64,000 nt of DNA from Crocinitomicaceae bacterium (GTDB lineage Bacteria > Bacteroidota > Bacteroidia > Flavobacteriales_D > Crocinitomicaceae): positions 29,063-93,062 of the forward strand of contig JAURMI010000015.1 in assembly GCA_030830785.1 (NCBI GenBank), given 5' to 3'. Under the pieces are notes generated by a model. That model was not told the DNA's origin. It ran no database searches and saw only the letters and a list, made by a program, of their open reading frames with translations. Positions 17,239 to 25,913 of the stretch are shown here, piece by piece. Made by a program: the position numbers and the translations under genes. How positions within the stretch are numbered: position 1 is the stretch's first letter; each line of letters opens with the position of its first letter.

Positions 17239-18504
17239 ATGGAACTGGCATTAATTTTAATTTTCATCATTGGATATACAGCGATTACCTTTGAGCACGC
17301 GCTACGAATAGATAAACTAATTCCCGCTTTATTAATGATGTCCATTTCTTGGGCATTAATCTCTTTTGGGAATACAGATCAACATGTGCTCAATGACACT
17401 TTGCTTCATCATTTTGGTAAAACAACCGAAATTTTAGTCTTTCTAATGGGCGCAATGGCAATTGTAGAGATGATCGATTATTTCGACGGTTTCAAAAGCG
17501 TTCAGTCTCTTATACGCGTTTCTAACGCTTATCAACTGCTTCTAATAATTTCAATTCTTGCCTTTATTTTATCTGCCATTATTGATAACCTTACTGCTAC
17601 AATTGTACTTATCTCTATTTTGCGCAAGATGATTACGGACAAAGAATTGCGTAACTGGATGGCAGGATTTGTAATTATTGCTGCCAATTCTGGCGGTGCT
17701 TGGTCGCCAATTGGCGATGTCACCACAACAATGCTTTGGATTTCAGGGAAAGTTAGCTCATTGAAACTCATCGAACATATCCTATTACCTGCCATCATAA
17801 GTTTGATAATTCCTCTTTTAATTGCAACGCGGCTCAAAATTTTTAAACAAGCCTTACCCCCAAGAAATGCGCAAAGAAAAAATCGAATGTCTACCTTCAT
17901 TCTTATTTGTGGCCTTTTGTTAATTGTTTTGGTCCCTGTTTTTAAAACCCTCACGCATTTACCTCCATATATGGGCATGATGTTTTCATTGGCTGCCTTT
18001 GCAATTATTGGAGAAATAGCCAGTAAGCGCCACTTGAATTTAAGCTCGATTAATGAACAAGATAAAAGTGGCCACGTAGGGCCCACACTCAAAGCATTAA
18101 CCAAGATTGAAATGCCCTCAATTTTATTTTTCCTTGGAATCCTAATGACAGTTGCTGCCATGGAAAGCAGAGGCATGATTGAGCAATTTGGAGAAAATGT
18201 TTTGGCTAGCGGAATTTCAAAGGATTTATATATAATAATTCTTGGGATTGCATCTGCGATTATTGATAATGTGCCATTGGTTGCTGCGAGTATTGGTATG
18301 TTTAATGACGCAATAGATGCTAGCACATGGCATTTTATAGCTTATACTGCTGGTACCGGTGGCTCAATATTGATCATTGGCTCGGCCGCAGGCGTCGTTG
18401 CTATGGGTATGGAAAATATAAGTTTTGGATGGTATTTAAAACGCTTCTCTTTAATAGCACTTGCCGGTTATCTCGGGGGTGTACTGACCTTCCTTTTGTT
18501 GTGA
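17239..18504 (+). CDS. nhaD: NhaD-type sodium/proton antiporter
   Basis: An inner-membrane carrier of 421 residues with about eleven or twelve hydrophobic helices, exchanging Na+ for H+ for pH and salt control. The sequence matches the NhaD group of the ion transporter superfamily: ITFEHALRIDKLIPALLM at the N-terminus, FLMGAMAIVEMIDYFDGF, IIDNLTATIVLISILRKM, AANSGGAWSPIGDVTTTMLW and, in the second half, the repeat-related SAIIDNVPLVAASIGM. The two IDN motifs with their polar residues in the membrane core are the expected ion site. It lies between an amino-acid dehydrogenase and folC with gaps of 10 and 1 bases, so co-transcription is likely. Confidence 0.93.
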   Translation: MELALILIFIIGYTAITFEHALRIDKLIPALLMMSISWALISFGNTDQHVLNDTLLHHFGKTTEILVFLMGAMAIVEMIDYFDGFKSVQSLIRVSNAYQLLLIISILAFILSAIIDNLTATIVLISILRKMITDKELRNWMAGFVIIAANSGGAWSPIGDVTTTMLWISGKVSSLKLIEHILLPAIISLIIPLLIATRLKIFKQALPPRNAQRKNRMSTFILICGLLLIVLVPVFKTLTHLPPYMGMMFSLAAFAIIGEIASKRHLNLSSINEQDKSGHVGPTLKALTKIEMPSILFFLGILMTVAAMESRGMIEQFGENVLASGISKDLYIIILGIASAIIDNVPLVAASIGMFNDAIDASTWHFIAYTAGTGGSILIIGSAAGVVAMGMENISFGWYLKRFSLIALAGYLGGVLTFLLL

Positions 18505-18505
18505 A

Positions 18506-19717
18506 ATGAATCACTTTAATAGTTATGAAGACAGCGTAGAATGGCTTTTTTCTCGCTTTGCTGATTATCAAAATAAAGGTCCCAAAGCTTATAAACCAGG
18601 GTTTGACCGCGTAAATCTCCTACTCGAAATATTACAAATTGATGCCCAAAAAATCCCTGCTATTCACATTGCAGGTACCAATGGAAAAGGAAGCACTGCG
18701 GCATATTGTGCTTCATTACTTAAAGAAAATGGATACAATGTAGGGCTTTTTACTTCACCGCATATCTTTGATTTTACTGAGCGTATTCGTGTAAATGGGG
18801 TTGAAATTTCTCAAAGTGCTGTTCTGAATTTTTGTAATGAGGTACAAGCATTAAAACTAGATTTTGAACCAAGTTTTTTTGAACTTTCTTTTGCTTTAGC
18901 GCTCATTTATTTTCAAGACCAAAAATGTGATTACCTCATAATCGAAACCGGGCTAGGAGGCAAATTAGATGCCACTAATATTCTTCAACCCGAAATAAGC
19001 ATAATTACAAACATAGGCTTAGATCACCAACAATTTTTAGGAAATTCTCTCGCTGAAATAGCTGAACAAAAAGCCGGAATTATTAAATCACATGTTCCCG
19101 TAATCATCGGTGAGAAACACAAAGAAACTCAAGAAACATTTAAAAAAACTGCCTCTATTCTTAATGCACCACTGGTTTTTTGCGACGACATTGATATACC
19201 TTTCGATTCGTTTCAATTGCAGGGCTATCAAATTAAAAACTACAAAACTGCTCTTATAGCATTGGAAAAAATTGGCTTCAAATATAATTTTGAAAAACAA
19301 AAAAAGGCCCTTAAAAATTTGAAAAGAAATACGGGATTTTTTGGTCGCCTAGAACTTTGGAAAGAAAAGCCCCGAATTCTTATCGATGTATCCCATAATT
19401 TAGAAGGTATTTTGGCTACACTTCCACTCGTTCAAGAACAATGTACGGGAAAATTATTTATTATATACGGCGCTGCTCAGGATAAAAATGCTGAACAAAT
19501 CTTGGCCTTATTTCCTGAAGAAGCTCATCTTGCTGCGTGTGTTTTTTCAAATCCTCGTTCTAAGCAATTTTTAGATTGGAAAAAGTTAGGGGTTGAGACT
19601 ATTTACCCAAAATTAGCCATTGCAATAAGTCAAATTGAAAAACAAATGGATTCAACTGATTTGCTCTGGATAACAGGTAGTTTTTACCTAATCTCTGACT
19701 TGCCTAGTAAAAAATAA
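18506..19717 (+). CDS. folC: folylpolyglutamate synthase / dihydrofolate synthase
   Basis: Adds glutamate to dihydropteroate and folates, an ATP-dependent Mur-ligase-type reaction in the cytoplasm. The ATP loop is HIAGTNGKGSTAAYCASLL (residues about 52-70), followed by GLFTSPHIFDFTERIRVNG, the family signature, and LIIETGLGGKLDATNIL. ISIITNIGLDHQQFLG contains the Mg-binding His region, and ILIDVSHNLEG is the Mur-ligase C-domain motif. The 403-residue length is usual. It begins one base after the nhaD stop codon and ends 23 bases before pyrR. Confidence 0.95.
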   Translation: MNHFNSYEDSVEWLFSRFADYQNKGPKAYKPGFDRVNLLLEILQIDAQKIPAIHIAGTNGKGSTAAYCASLLKENGYNVGLFTSPHIFDFTERIRVNGVEISQSAVLNFCNEVQALKLDFEPSFFELSFALALIYFQDQKCDYLIIETGLGGKLDATNILQPEISIITNIGLDHQQFLGNSLAEIAEQKAGIIKSHVPVIIGEKHKETQETFKKTASILNAPLVFCDDIDIPFDSFQLQGYQIKNYKTALIALEKIGFKYNFEKQKKALKNLKRNTGFFGRLELWKEKPRILIDVSHNLEGILATLPLVQEQCTGKLFIIYGAAQDKNAEQILALFPEEAHLAACVFSNPRSKQFLDWKKLGVETIYPKLAIAISQIEKQMDSTDLLWITGSFYLISDLPSKK

Positions 19718-19727
19718 TTTTTTAAAT

Positions 19728-19735
19728 TATCTTTG
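19728..19735 (+). promoter_or_regulatory. probable -7 promoter box TATCTTTG before pyrR
   Basis: An exact TANNTTTG match only 5 bases before the pyrR ATG. The nearest upstream TTG is 25 bases away, somewhat beyond the normal spacer. If used, the pyrR message would be nearly leaderless. Confidence 0.38.
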
Positions 19736-19740
19736 CACCA

Positions 19741-20301
19741 ATGGAAAAGCAAGTCATCCTAAATGCCACTCAGCTCGAACTGACGCTAAATCGCCTTTCC
19801 CATCAACTTATCGAAACCCACGAAAATTTTGAAAACTCTATTTTAATTGGATTACAACCTCGTGGAATTCATGTAGCAACCCGACTCAAAAAAATTCTTG
19901 AATCAATTCTAGGTCGTGAAATTCAAGCCGGTAATTTGGATATAACCTTTCATCGAGATGATTTTCGAAGGAGAGAAACACCACTATTACCGAGCGTTAC
20001 CAATATCGATTTTTCAGTAGAAAATAAACGCATCATTCTTATCGATGATGTCTTGTTTACCGGTCGAACCATTCGAGCAGGATTGGACGCCTTGTTGACA
20101 TTTGGGCGCCCTGCACAAGTTCAACTACTTATTCTCATTGACAGAAGATTCAGTCGAGATCTTCCCATACAAGCAGATTTTGTTGGGAAAAAAGTAGACA
20201 CCCTGTTTACTGAACGTGTAGCCGTAGAATGGAATGAAATTGAAGGACAAGATAGGGTATTATTATTCTCAAAAGAAGCAAATGAAACAGCTCAGCGTTG
20301 A
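19741..20301 (+). CDS. pyrR: PyrR: pyrimidine operon regulator / uracil phosphoribosyltransferase
   Basis: A 186-residue member of the PyrR family, which in other bacteria binds pyr mRNA leaders in response to UMP and also has uracil phosphoribosyltransferase activity. The PRPP-binding motif is RIILIDDVLFTGRTIRAGLDAL, and IGLQPRGIHVATRL near residue 40 and LDITFHRDDFRRRE near residue 70 match the family. It is directly followed by pyrB, with which it overlaps by 20 bases. There is almost no untranslated leader before pyrR itself, so if it controls this operon the target RNA is not an obvious upstream hairpin; the regulatory role here is inferred from family only. Confidence 0.93.
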   Translation: MEKQVILNATQLELTLNRLSHQLIETHENFENSILIGLQPRGIHVATRLKKILESILGREIQAGNLDITFHRDDFRRRETPLLPSVTNIDFSVENKRIILIDDVLFTGRTIRAGLDALLTFGRPAQVQLLILIDRRFSRDLPIQADFVGKKVDTLFTERVAVEWNEIEGQDRVLLFSKEANETAQR

Positions 20302-21211
20302 TCACTTAACTGGTATTGTTGATTTAAGCACTCAGGATATTGAATTGATTCTTGAAACCGCGCAACGCTTTAAAGAAGTTATTAATAGACCTATTAAAAA
20401 AGTTCCATCCTTGCGCGATATCACGATAGCCAACGTTTTTTTTGAAAATTCAACGCGTACCAAATTATCCTTTGAGCTAGCGCAAAAACGTCTTTCAGCT
20501 GATATTGTAAATTTTAGCGCAAGCAATTCTTCGCTCAAAAAGGGAGAAACACTTGTTGATACAATCAACAATATCCTGGCCATGAAAGTAGATATGGTTG
20601 TTTTGCGTCATCCCAATCCGGGAGCGGCCAAATTTTTGTCAGAAAAGGTGAACGCTAAAGTGATAAATGCAGGTGACGGCACACATGAACATCCAACGCA
20701 GGCTTTACTTGACGCTTTTTCTATTCAAGAAAAACTTGGTTCAATCAAAGGTAAAAAAGTTGTCATCGTTGGTGATATTCTACACTCTAGAGTGGCCTTA
20801 AGCAATATTTATTGTTTACAGAAGCTTGGCGCTGAGGTTATGGTTTGTGGTCCAAGTACTTTAATTCCCAAATATATTGATCAGCTTGGTGTTAAAGTAT
20901 CTCATAATCTGCGTACTGCCTTGGAGTGGTGTGACGTTGCCAATATGCTGCGTATACAATTAGAAAGGCAAGATGGTGCTTATTTTCCAACACTAAGGGA
21001 ATACGCAATGCAATTCGGACTTGACAAAAATATGCTCGACAGTCTTTCGAAAGAAATTGTAATTATGCACCCTGGCCCCATTAATCGTGGCGTAGAAATA
21101 AGCTCTGATGTTGCTGATAGCAAGCAAAGTATCATTTTAGACCAAGTTGAAAATGGGGTGGCTATCAGAATGGCGGTTATTTATTTATTAGCCGGAAGAA
21201 TCGAAAGATAA
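20282..21211 (+). CDS. pyrB: aspartate carbamoyltransferase catalytic chain
   Basis: Makes carbamoyl-aspartate from carbamoyl phosphate and aspartate, the committed step of pyrimidine synthesis. FFENSTRTKLSFELAQ is the carbamoyl-phosphate loop, GDGTHEHPTQALLDAFSI the second ligand segment, and IMHPGPINRGVEI the aspartate-loop signature. The ORF track start at 20234 lies deep inside pyrR; the ATG at 20282 gives MKQLSVDHLTGI and 309 residues, the normal length, with a 20-base overlap with pyrR. No regulatory chain gene (pyrI) is seen. Confidence 0.95.
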   Translation: MKQLSVDHLTGIVDLSTQDIELILETAQRFKEVINRPIKKVPSLRDITIANVFFENSTRTKLSFELAQKRLSADIVNFSASNSSLKKGETLVDTINNILAMKVDMVVLRHPNPGAAKFLSEKVNAKVINAGDGTHEHPTQALLDAFSIQEKLGSIKGKKVVIVGDILHSRVALSNIYCLQKLGAEVMVCGPSTLIPKYIDQLGVKVSHNLRTALEWCDVANMLRIQLERQDGAYFPTLREYAMQFGLDKNMLDSLSKEIVIMHPGPINRGVEISSDVADSKQSIILDQVENGVAIRMAVIYLLAGRIER

Positions 21212-21239
21212 AATGACTATTTTTGAGTAAATCGTTGCT

Positions 21240-21581
21240 ATGAATTTCTCAATTGATCCACAAGGTCATTTTATTATTGTAAGCACTGAAGTAGAAAAAC
21301 TCGATGCCAGTAATGCCCCAGAATTGAAGGCACATTTTCTGCAACTCAATAAAGTGGGTAGCAATTACATTATCTTGGATATGTCGAAAACAAAATACTG
21401 CGATTCATCAGGGCTATCTGCCGTACTCATAGCCAATCGACTTTGCAAAGATACCAATGGAAAATTTGCCTTAAGTGGATTGCAGCCAACCGTTCTCAAG
21501 CTCATAGAAATAGCACAACTAGATAAAGTACTGACCATAGGTTCAACTAAAGATGTGGCCCTTGACTTAATTGCCAAGTGA
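21240..21581 (+). CDS. STAS-domain protein (anti-anti-sigma factor type)
   Basis: A 113-residue single STAS domain like SpoIIAA/RsbV. Expected features are present: a first strand HFIIVSTEVEKLDASNAPEL, then YIILDMSKTKYCDSSGLSAVLIA, with the SSG segment carrying the serine that is phosphorylated by the cognate anti-sigma kinase in related proteins. No anti-sigma kinase or PP2C phosphatase gene is nearby, so its partner is unknown. It overlaps rnz by 4 bases (GTGA), which suggests translational coupling. In this phylum STAS proteins of this size are often found beside housekeeping genes with no known partner. Confidence 0.88.
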   Translation: MNFSIDPQGHFIIVSTEVEKLDASNAPELKAHFLQLNKVGSNYIILDMSKTKYCDSSGLSAVLIANRLCKDTNGKFALSGLQPTVLKLIEIAQLDKVLTIGSTKDVALDLIAK

Positions 21582-22525
21582 GTTTTGAACTATATATTTT
21601 AGGCTCCGGCGCCGCTATTCCTACAAGTAAAAGACAAGCATCTGCCCAATATGTGAATTGCAATGAAAGGCATATCCTTATTGATTGTGCAGAGGGCACT
21701 CAACAGCAACTTCGTAAATATGGCCTGAAGCTTCAAAAAATTCAGTTTATCTTAATCTCACATCTTCATGGCGATCATTTTTTTGGTTTGCCTGGGCTGC
21801 TTTCAACTATGCATTTGCTCGGGAGAAATAAAAAACTAACCATTTTTGGCCCAGTAGGGCTTGAGGCACTCATAGGCGCAATGTTGAGTGCTGGTGGACA
21901 CCCACTTGATTTTGAAATTAATTTTGTTGGTCTTCAGCCCAATAATTCAGAACTTATTTACCAAGACCGATTCATTGAAATTTATGCATTCGGGCTCAAG
22001 CACAGAATTCCTACAATAGGTTATCGAATTAATGAGAAACCCAAGCTGCTGAATCTTAATAAACAAGCTGTTGAATCTTCTGATCTTTTGATTGAAGATT
22101 TGCCTAAACTCAAAGCAGGTATATCGGTGCAACGAGATAATAAATTTTATAATTACAAAGACTATACTTTAGCCCCATTACCTATTTACAGCTATGCGTA
22201 TTGCTCCGATACCAAACCGAGTAATGTTTACTTAAAAGCCATAGAAAAGGTGGATTTACTTTATCATGAGGCGACCTTTACCGAACAACATAAGGATCGA
22301 GCAAAAAAAACTTTTCATTCAACAGCAAAACAAGCAGCAAAACAAGCAACATTGGCGCAATGTTCCTATTTATTGCTCGGACACTTTTCATCGCGTTACG
22401 AAAATGCCGAAGTGCATTTAAAAGAAGCAAAAGAAATTCATTCAAATGTTTTGGACTCCTCAGATGGCATGCATATCGAATTGGGCAATTGGCAAGCTAT
22501 TTTTGGGAAGTCCGATAATAAATAA
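21578..22525 (+). CDS. rnz: ribonuclease Z
   Basis: A metallo-beta-lactamase-fold endonuclease that trims the 3' end of tRNA precursors. The zinc motif is LISHLHGDHFFGLPGLLSTM (HxHxDH), preceded by ILGSGAAIPTSKRQASAQ at the N-terminus and LIDCAEGTQQQL. YHEATFTEQHKDRAKKTFHSTAKQAA and LLLGHFSSRY supply the later Asp/His ligands of the RNase Z family. The start is a GTG inside the STAS stop region, the only start that keeps the N-terminal strand. Its 3' end overlaps the convergent lptF/G gene by 29 bases. Confidence 0.94.
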   Translation: MSFELYILGSGAAIPTSKRQASAQYVNCNERHILIDCAEGTQQQLRKYGLKLQKIQFILISHLHGDHFFGLPGLLSTMHLLGRNKKLTIFGPVGLEALIGAMLSAGGHPLDFEINFVGLQPNNSELIYQDRFIEIYAFGLKHRIPTIGYRINEKPKLLNLNKQAVESSDLLIEDLPKLKAGISVQRDNKFYNYKDYTLAPLPIYSYAYCSDTKPSNVYLKAIEKVDLLYHEATFTEQHKDRAKKTFHSTAKQAAKQATLAQCSYLLLGHFSSRYENAEVHLKEAKEIHSNVLDSSDGMHIELGNWQAIFGKSDNK

Positions 22526-23573
22526 CTGCGACCAAAGCAAAAATAGCATTTGGTAACCACACTGCAATTAGCGATGGAAAACCAACTTTAATGGCTGCAA
22601 CAGTGAGCATCTTCATGGCAAAAATATACACAAAAATAAATGCCAAACCGATAGCGATATTCATCCCTTGACCTCCTCTTTTTTTCTGAGAGGCAACAGA
22701 AACACCTATAATTGTGAGTATATACGTAGCAAAAGGGAAAGCGGTTCTTTGATGCAATTCTATTTCAAATTCAGGAACCAATTTTGAGCCCTTTAATTTT
22801 TCACGCTTAATTGCATTTCGTAACTCATCGAAGGTGAGTGCTTGGGCGGCATTATCTCGTTGGGCCATTTCCTCAATTCGATATTTAAAAGAGGTATCTT
22901 TACTAGACCCATGAATGAGAATTGATTTGGGGAAAGTATAATCCTTTTCGTAATAATCAGTTAGCTCCCATTGATTTGTTCCAGGTTTGTTTTTTGCAAA
23001 TCTTGCTCTCAAAAAATAAATCGGCTCATCATCTTTGTTCCATTTTTGAATCGTTAAGTCATTTATTTTATTCTCTTGAGCGGAATAGTTTGAAAAGTAA
23101 ACCAGTTCATTTCCCGGATACTCTGCTTGGTAATTGTTTACGGTGAGTACATCGCGATAATAACGTTCTTCAAATGCAAGTCTGATTTTATTGGTGCGTG
23201 GAATAATCAAATGGTTAAGAACCAACGACAATACTGTAAGGATTGAAGCACCAATGAAATAGGGACGTAAAAATCTCGAAACAGGCCGTCCAGAAAACCA
23301 AATTGGAACAATTTCTGTGTTTTGTGCCATTTTTCCTGTAAACCAAATCACCGATAAAAAAATAATCATGGAAGAAAAAGTATTTCCATAATGCAATATG
23401 AAAGTCACATAATAGCTAAAAAATATTTCGTGCAATGGGGCCTTATTGGAAATAAATTCACTTAATTTTTCAGAAATGTCAAATACAACTGAAAAAAGCA
23501 TGATCAGTCCGAGCATGAAAAAAAAGGTGCTCAAGAATTTTTTTATAATATAGCGATCTATGCGTTTGACCAT
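22497..23573 (-). CDS. LptF/LptG-family permease (YjgP/YjgQ)
   Basis: An inner-membrane component of the lipopolysaccharide export ABC transporter, 358 residues. It begins with the family's MVKRIDRYIIKKFLSTFFFML, has three transmembrane segments in the first 120 residues (including LHYGNTFSSMIIFLSVIWFTGKMAQNTEIVPI), a large periplasmic beta-jellyroll region, and two or three helices at the C-terminus (FPFATYILTIIGVSVASQKKRGGQGMNIAIGL). Single genes of this kind in Bacteroidota are not easily divided into LptF or LptG, so I leave the symbol blank. It lies 2 bases after tgt, a common pairing in this phylum, and overlaps rnz by 29 bases at the 3' end. Confidence 0.92.
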   Translation of the reverse strand: MVKRIDRYIIKKFLSTFFFMLGLIMLFSVVFDISEKLSEFISNKAPLHEIFFSYYVTFILHYGNTFSSMIIFLSVIWFTGKMAQNTEIVPIWFSGRPVSRFLRPYFIGASILTVLSLVLNHLIIPRTNKIRLAFEERYYRDVLTVNNYQAEYPGNELVYFSNYSAQENKINDLTIQKWNKDDEPIYFLRARFAKNKPGTNQWELTDYYEKDYTFPKSILIHGSSKDTSFKYRIEEMAQRDNAAQALTFDELRNAIKREKLKGSKLVPEFEIELHQRTAFPFATYILTIIGVSVASQKKRGGQGMNIAIGLAFIFVYIFAMKMLTVAAIKVGFPSLIAVWLPNAIFALVAVIYYRTSQK

Positions 23574-23575
23574 AA

Positions 23576-24706
23576 TTATAGACGAAGTCCTAACTTGCTA
23601 CTTACTTGATTTTTCCAAACAACAAATTCGCCACTTGCAATTTTTTCTCTTGCAACTCGCATCAATTCTAAATAAAAGGAAAGATTATGAATTGTGGCAA
23701 TTTGAATACCGAGATACTCGCCTGATTTGATGAGGTGCCTTAAATAGGCTTTGCTGTAAACTTGGTCAACCCAAAGCTTACTAGAAGCATCAATAGGACT
23801 AAAATCTTTTGCCCATTTTTCATTTTTAATATTTATCGTGCCTTCCCAAGTATAGAGTAATCCATGACGCGCATTTCGACTGGGCATCACACAATCAAAC
23901 ATATCTACCCCTAAAGCAATAGATTCTAAAAGGTTGATTGGCGTGCCAACTCCCATTAAATATCTAGGCTTATCTTTGGGTAAAATGCCGCATACCAATT
24001 CTGTTGTTTCATACAACTCATCGTCAGGTTCTCCAACTGAAAGCCCACCAATGGCATTTCCAAGGGCATCATAGCGTGCAATTTCATGGGCCGAAGCTTC
24101 CCGAAGGTCTTTATAAGTACTTCCTTGTACAATGGGAAATAAGGCTTGTTGATATCCATATTTCGTTTGTGTTTGATCCATGGCCTCAAAGCAACGGGCC
24201 AACCAGCGGTGCGTGAGGTGCATTGATCTTTTGGCATAGGAATAATCACAGGGATAAGGCGTACATTCATCAAAAGCCATGATAATATCGGCACCTATGC
24301 TGCGTTGAATTTCTATTGCGCGTTCAGGAGTAAAAAAATGATAACTCCCATCAATGTGTGATTGAAACTTGACGCCTTCCTCTTGAATTTTTCGTGATCC
24401 TGACAAAGAATAAACTTGGTATCCGCCACTGTCTGTCAAAATTGGCCTTTCCCAACCAATAAATTGGTGCAAGCCTCCGGCTGCTTCCAACACTTCAATC
24501 CCAGGCCTTAAAAATAAATGGTAAGTATTCCCTAAAATAATTTGGGCATTGATATCATCTCGAAGCTCCTGTTGATGCACTCCTTTAACGGAGCCAACCG
24601 TACCAACGGGCATAAAAATAGGTGTTTGGATCGTACCGTGATCAGTATGAAGTTGGCCAAGTCGAGCCTTGGAATGCGGATCTGTCAATATGAGTTCAAA
24701 GTGCAT
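23576..24706 (-). CDS. tgt: queuine/preQ1 tRNA-ribosyltransferase (TGT), zinc-site cysteines replaced
   Basis: Exchanges guanine-34 of certain tRNAs for the queuosine precursor preQ1. The fold and active site are clear: FMPVGTVGSVKGVHQQEL, LTDSGGYQVYSLS with a catalytic Asp, GGLSVGEPDDELYE, YLMGVGTP and DMFDCVMPSRNARHG with the nucleophile Asp. In most bacterial enzymes a CxCxxC...H zinc site follows; here the matching stretch is IDASSKLWVDQVYSKAYLRHL, with no cysteine at all. The same change is, to my memory, common in Bacteroidota, so it is probably a lineage trait and not damage. The total length of 376 residues is normal. Confidence 0.93.
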   Translation of the reverse strand: MHFELILTDPHSKARLGQLHTDHGTIQTPIFMPVGTVGSVKGVHQQELRDDINAQIILGNTYHLFLRPGIEVLEAAGGLHQFIGWERPILTDSGGYQVYSLSGSRKIQEEGVKFQSHIDGSYHFFTPERAIEIQRSIGADIIMAFDECTPYPCDYSYAKRSMHLTHRWLARCFEAMDQTQTKYGYQQALFPIVQGSTYKDLREASAHEIARYDALGNAIGGLSVGEPDDELYETTELVCGILPKDKPRYLMGVGTPINLLESIALGVDMFDCVMPSRNARHGLLYTWEGTINIKNEKWAKDFSPIDASSKLWVDQVYSKAYLRHLIKSGEYLGIQIATIHNLSFYLELMRVAREKIASGEFVVWKNQVSSKLGLRL

Positions 24707-24770
24707 AAATCTGTTGATAAATACCTAAAACAAAGATACGGCTATTTAAATTCACTGAACATCTTTGTAC

Positions 24771-25913
24771 ATGAACATGAACGTTCTTCCTATATTTCAA
24801 AACGACTTTTGGGCCTATTTATTCTTATGTGCCTGTTTTTTTGCATTTATCCAATTGGTCTATGTGATAATATTTTACGCTCGATTGGCTTTTAATAAAA
24901 ATACTCACCAAAATCTAGCCGTAGAATTGCCCCCTGTTTCGATAATTATTGCCGCGCGCAATGAATCTGATAACCTATATGAGCATTTGCCAACTATTCT
25001 AAGTCAAGACTATCCAAAATACGAAGTCATAGTTGTTAATAACCAAAGTATCGATGATAGCAATTGGATATTAACTGCTTTTGCCAAACAATTTCCTCAG
25101 TTAAAGGTCGTAGAAATTTCTAAAAGTCCACACTTAAAACCAGGAAAAAAACTACCTATTACCTTAGGTATTAAAGCGGCAAAATATGATCATTTTTTAT
25201 TGACTGATGCCGATTGTTTGCCACAAAGCAATCAATGGATTAAATTGATGATTGAATCTTCGTTAAACAAACATGAATTCTTAATAGGCTATAGCCCCTT
25301 TAGCAAAACAAAGGGTTTTCTCAATAAATTGGTGCGCTTCGACAATACTTGGTTAAGCGCTAGTGGCTTTGCTTTTGCCCTTGGCCGAAAACCATTTAAA
25401 GCCAATGGCAGAAATCTGACTTACACACGATCACTTTTTCAAAAGGTAAATGGTTTTAAGTCTCATTATGCCATAAGCCCAGGTGACGATGATTTACTTC
25501 TACAAGACGCCCTAAAACATACTAAAGTCGGTATAGTAACTGATCCTGACTCATTTGTGCTTTCAGCGGCTCCGAGCACCTGGAAAGAATGGTATAGCCA
25601 AAAAGCAAAATACCGAATTAGCGCTGCGCGTTTCCCCTTTATTAAAAAAGCTATGTTAGGAATATATCCAATTAGCCTAATTTTATTTTGGATTTCTTTT
25701 GTTGTTTTGTTCTTTAAAATGAATTTCTTATTGATTTCAGTTATCATATTCTTTGGTGTGCTAATTCTAAAATGGTGGATTCAAGGCCGCTGCTTTAAAA
25801 AATTAAATGAACAACGCATGTTGTTGTTCTTCCCAATTTGGGATCTTTTTTATAGTCTTTTGATGCCCATTGTTTATTACATATCTGAAAGACAAAAATA
25901 TTATAGATGGTAG
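24771..25913 (+). CDS. family 2 glycosyltransferase, membrane-bound
   Basis: A 380-residue processive-type GT2 enzyme. One transmembrane helix near residues 10-35 precedes the catalytic domain: PPVSIIIAARNESDNLYEHLP, then the DxD-like LLTDADCLPQS (metal and sugar nucleotide binding), and SPGDDDLLLQDAL as the ED/Q-type acceptor motif. Two or three helices close the C-terminus (PISLILFWISFVVLFF and following). The track starts at a TTG; the ATG at 24771 is the natural start. The product probably adds sugar to a lipid or surface polymer. The ECF sigma factor gene overlaps its end by 7 bases. Confidence 0.88.
   Translation: MNMNVLPIFQNDFWAYLFLCACFFAFIQLVYVIIFYARLAFNKNTHQNLAVELPPVSIIIAARNESDNLYEHLPTILSQDYPKYEVIVVNNQSIDDSNWILTAFAKQFPQLKVVEISKSPHLKPGKKLPITLGIKAAKYDHFLLTDADCLPQSNQWIKLMIESSLNKHEFLIGYSPFSKTKGFLNKLVRFDNTWLSASGFAFALGRKPFKANGRNLTYTRSLFQKVNGFKSHYAISPGDDDLLLQDALKHTKVGIVTDPDSFVLSAAPSTWKEWYSQKAKYRISAARFPFIKKAMLGIYPISLILFWISFVVLFFKMNFLLISVIIFFGVLILKWWIQGRCFKKLNEQRMLLFFPIWDLFYSLLMPIVYYISERQKYYRW

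Noticed and set aside
17532-18326. 264-residue minus-strand ORF opposite nhaD
   Set aside because: Antisense shadow of a clear membrane-protein gene; no motif and its sequence is the complement of hydrophobic helices.
20234-20281. Track start of pyrB inside pyrR
   Set aside because: Would overlap pyrR by 68 bases and add a non-homologous KDKIGYYYSQ-type extension; ATG at 20282 is better.
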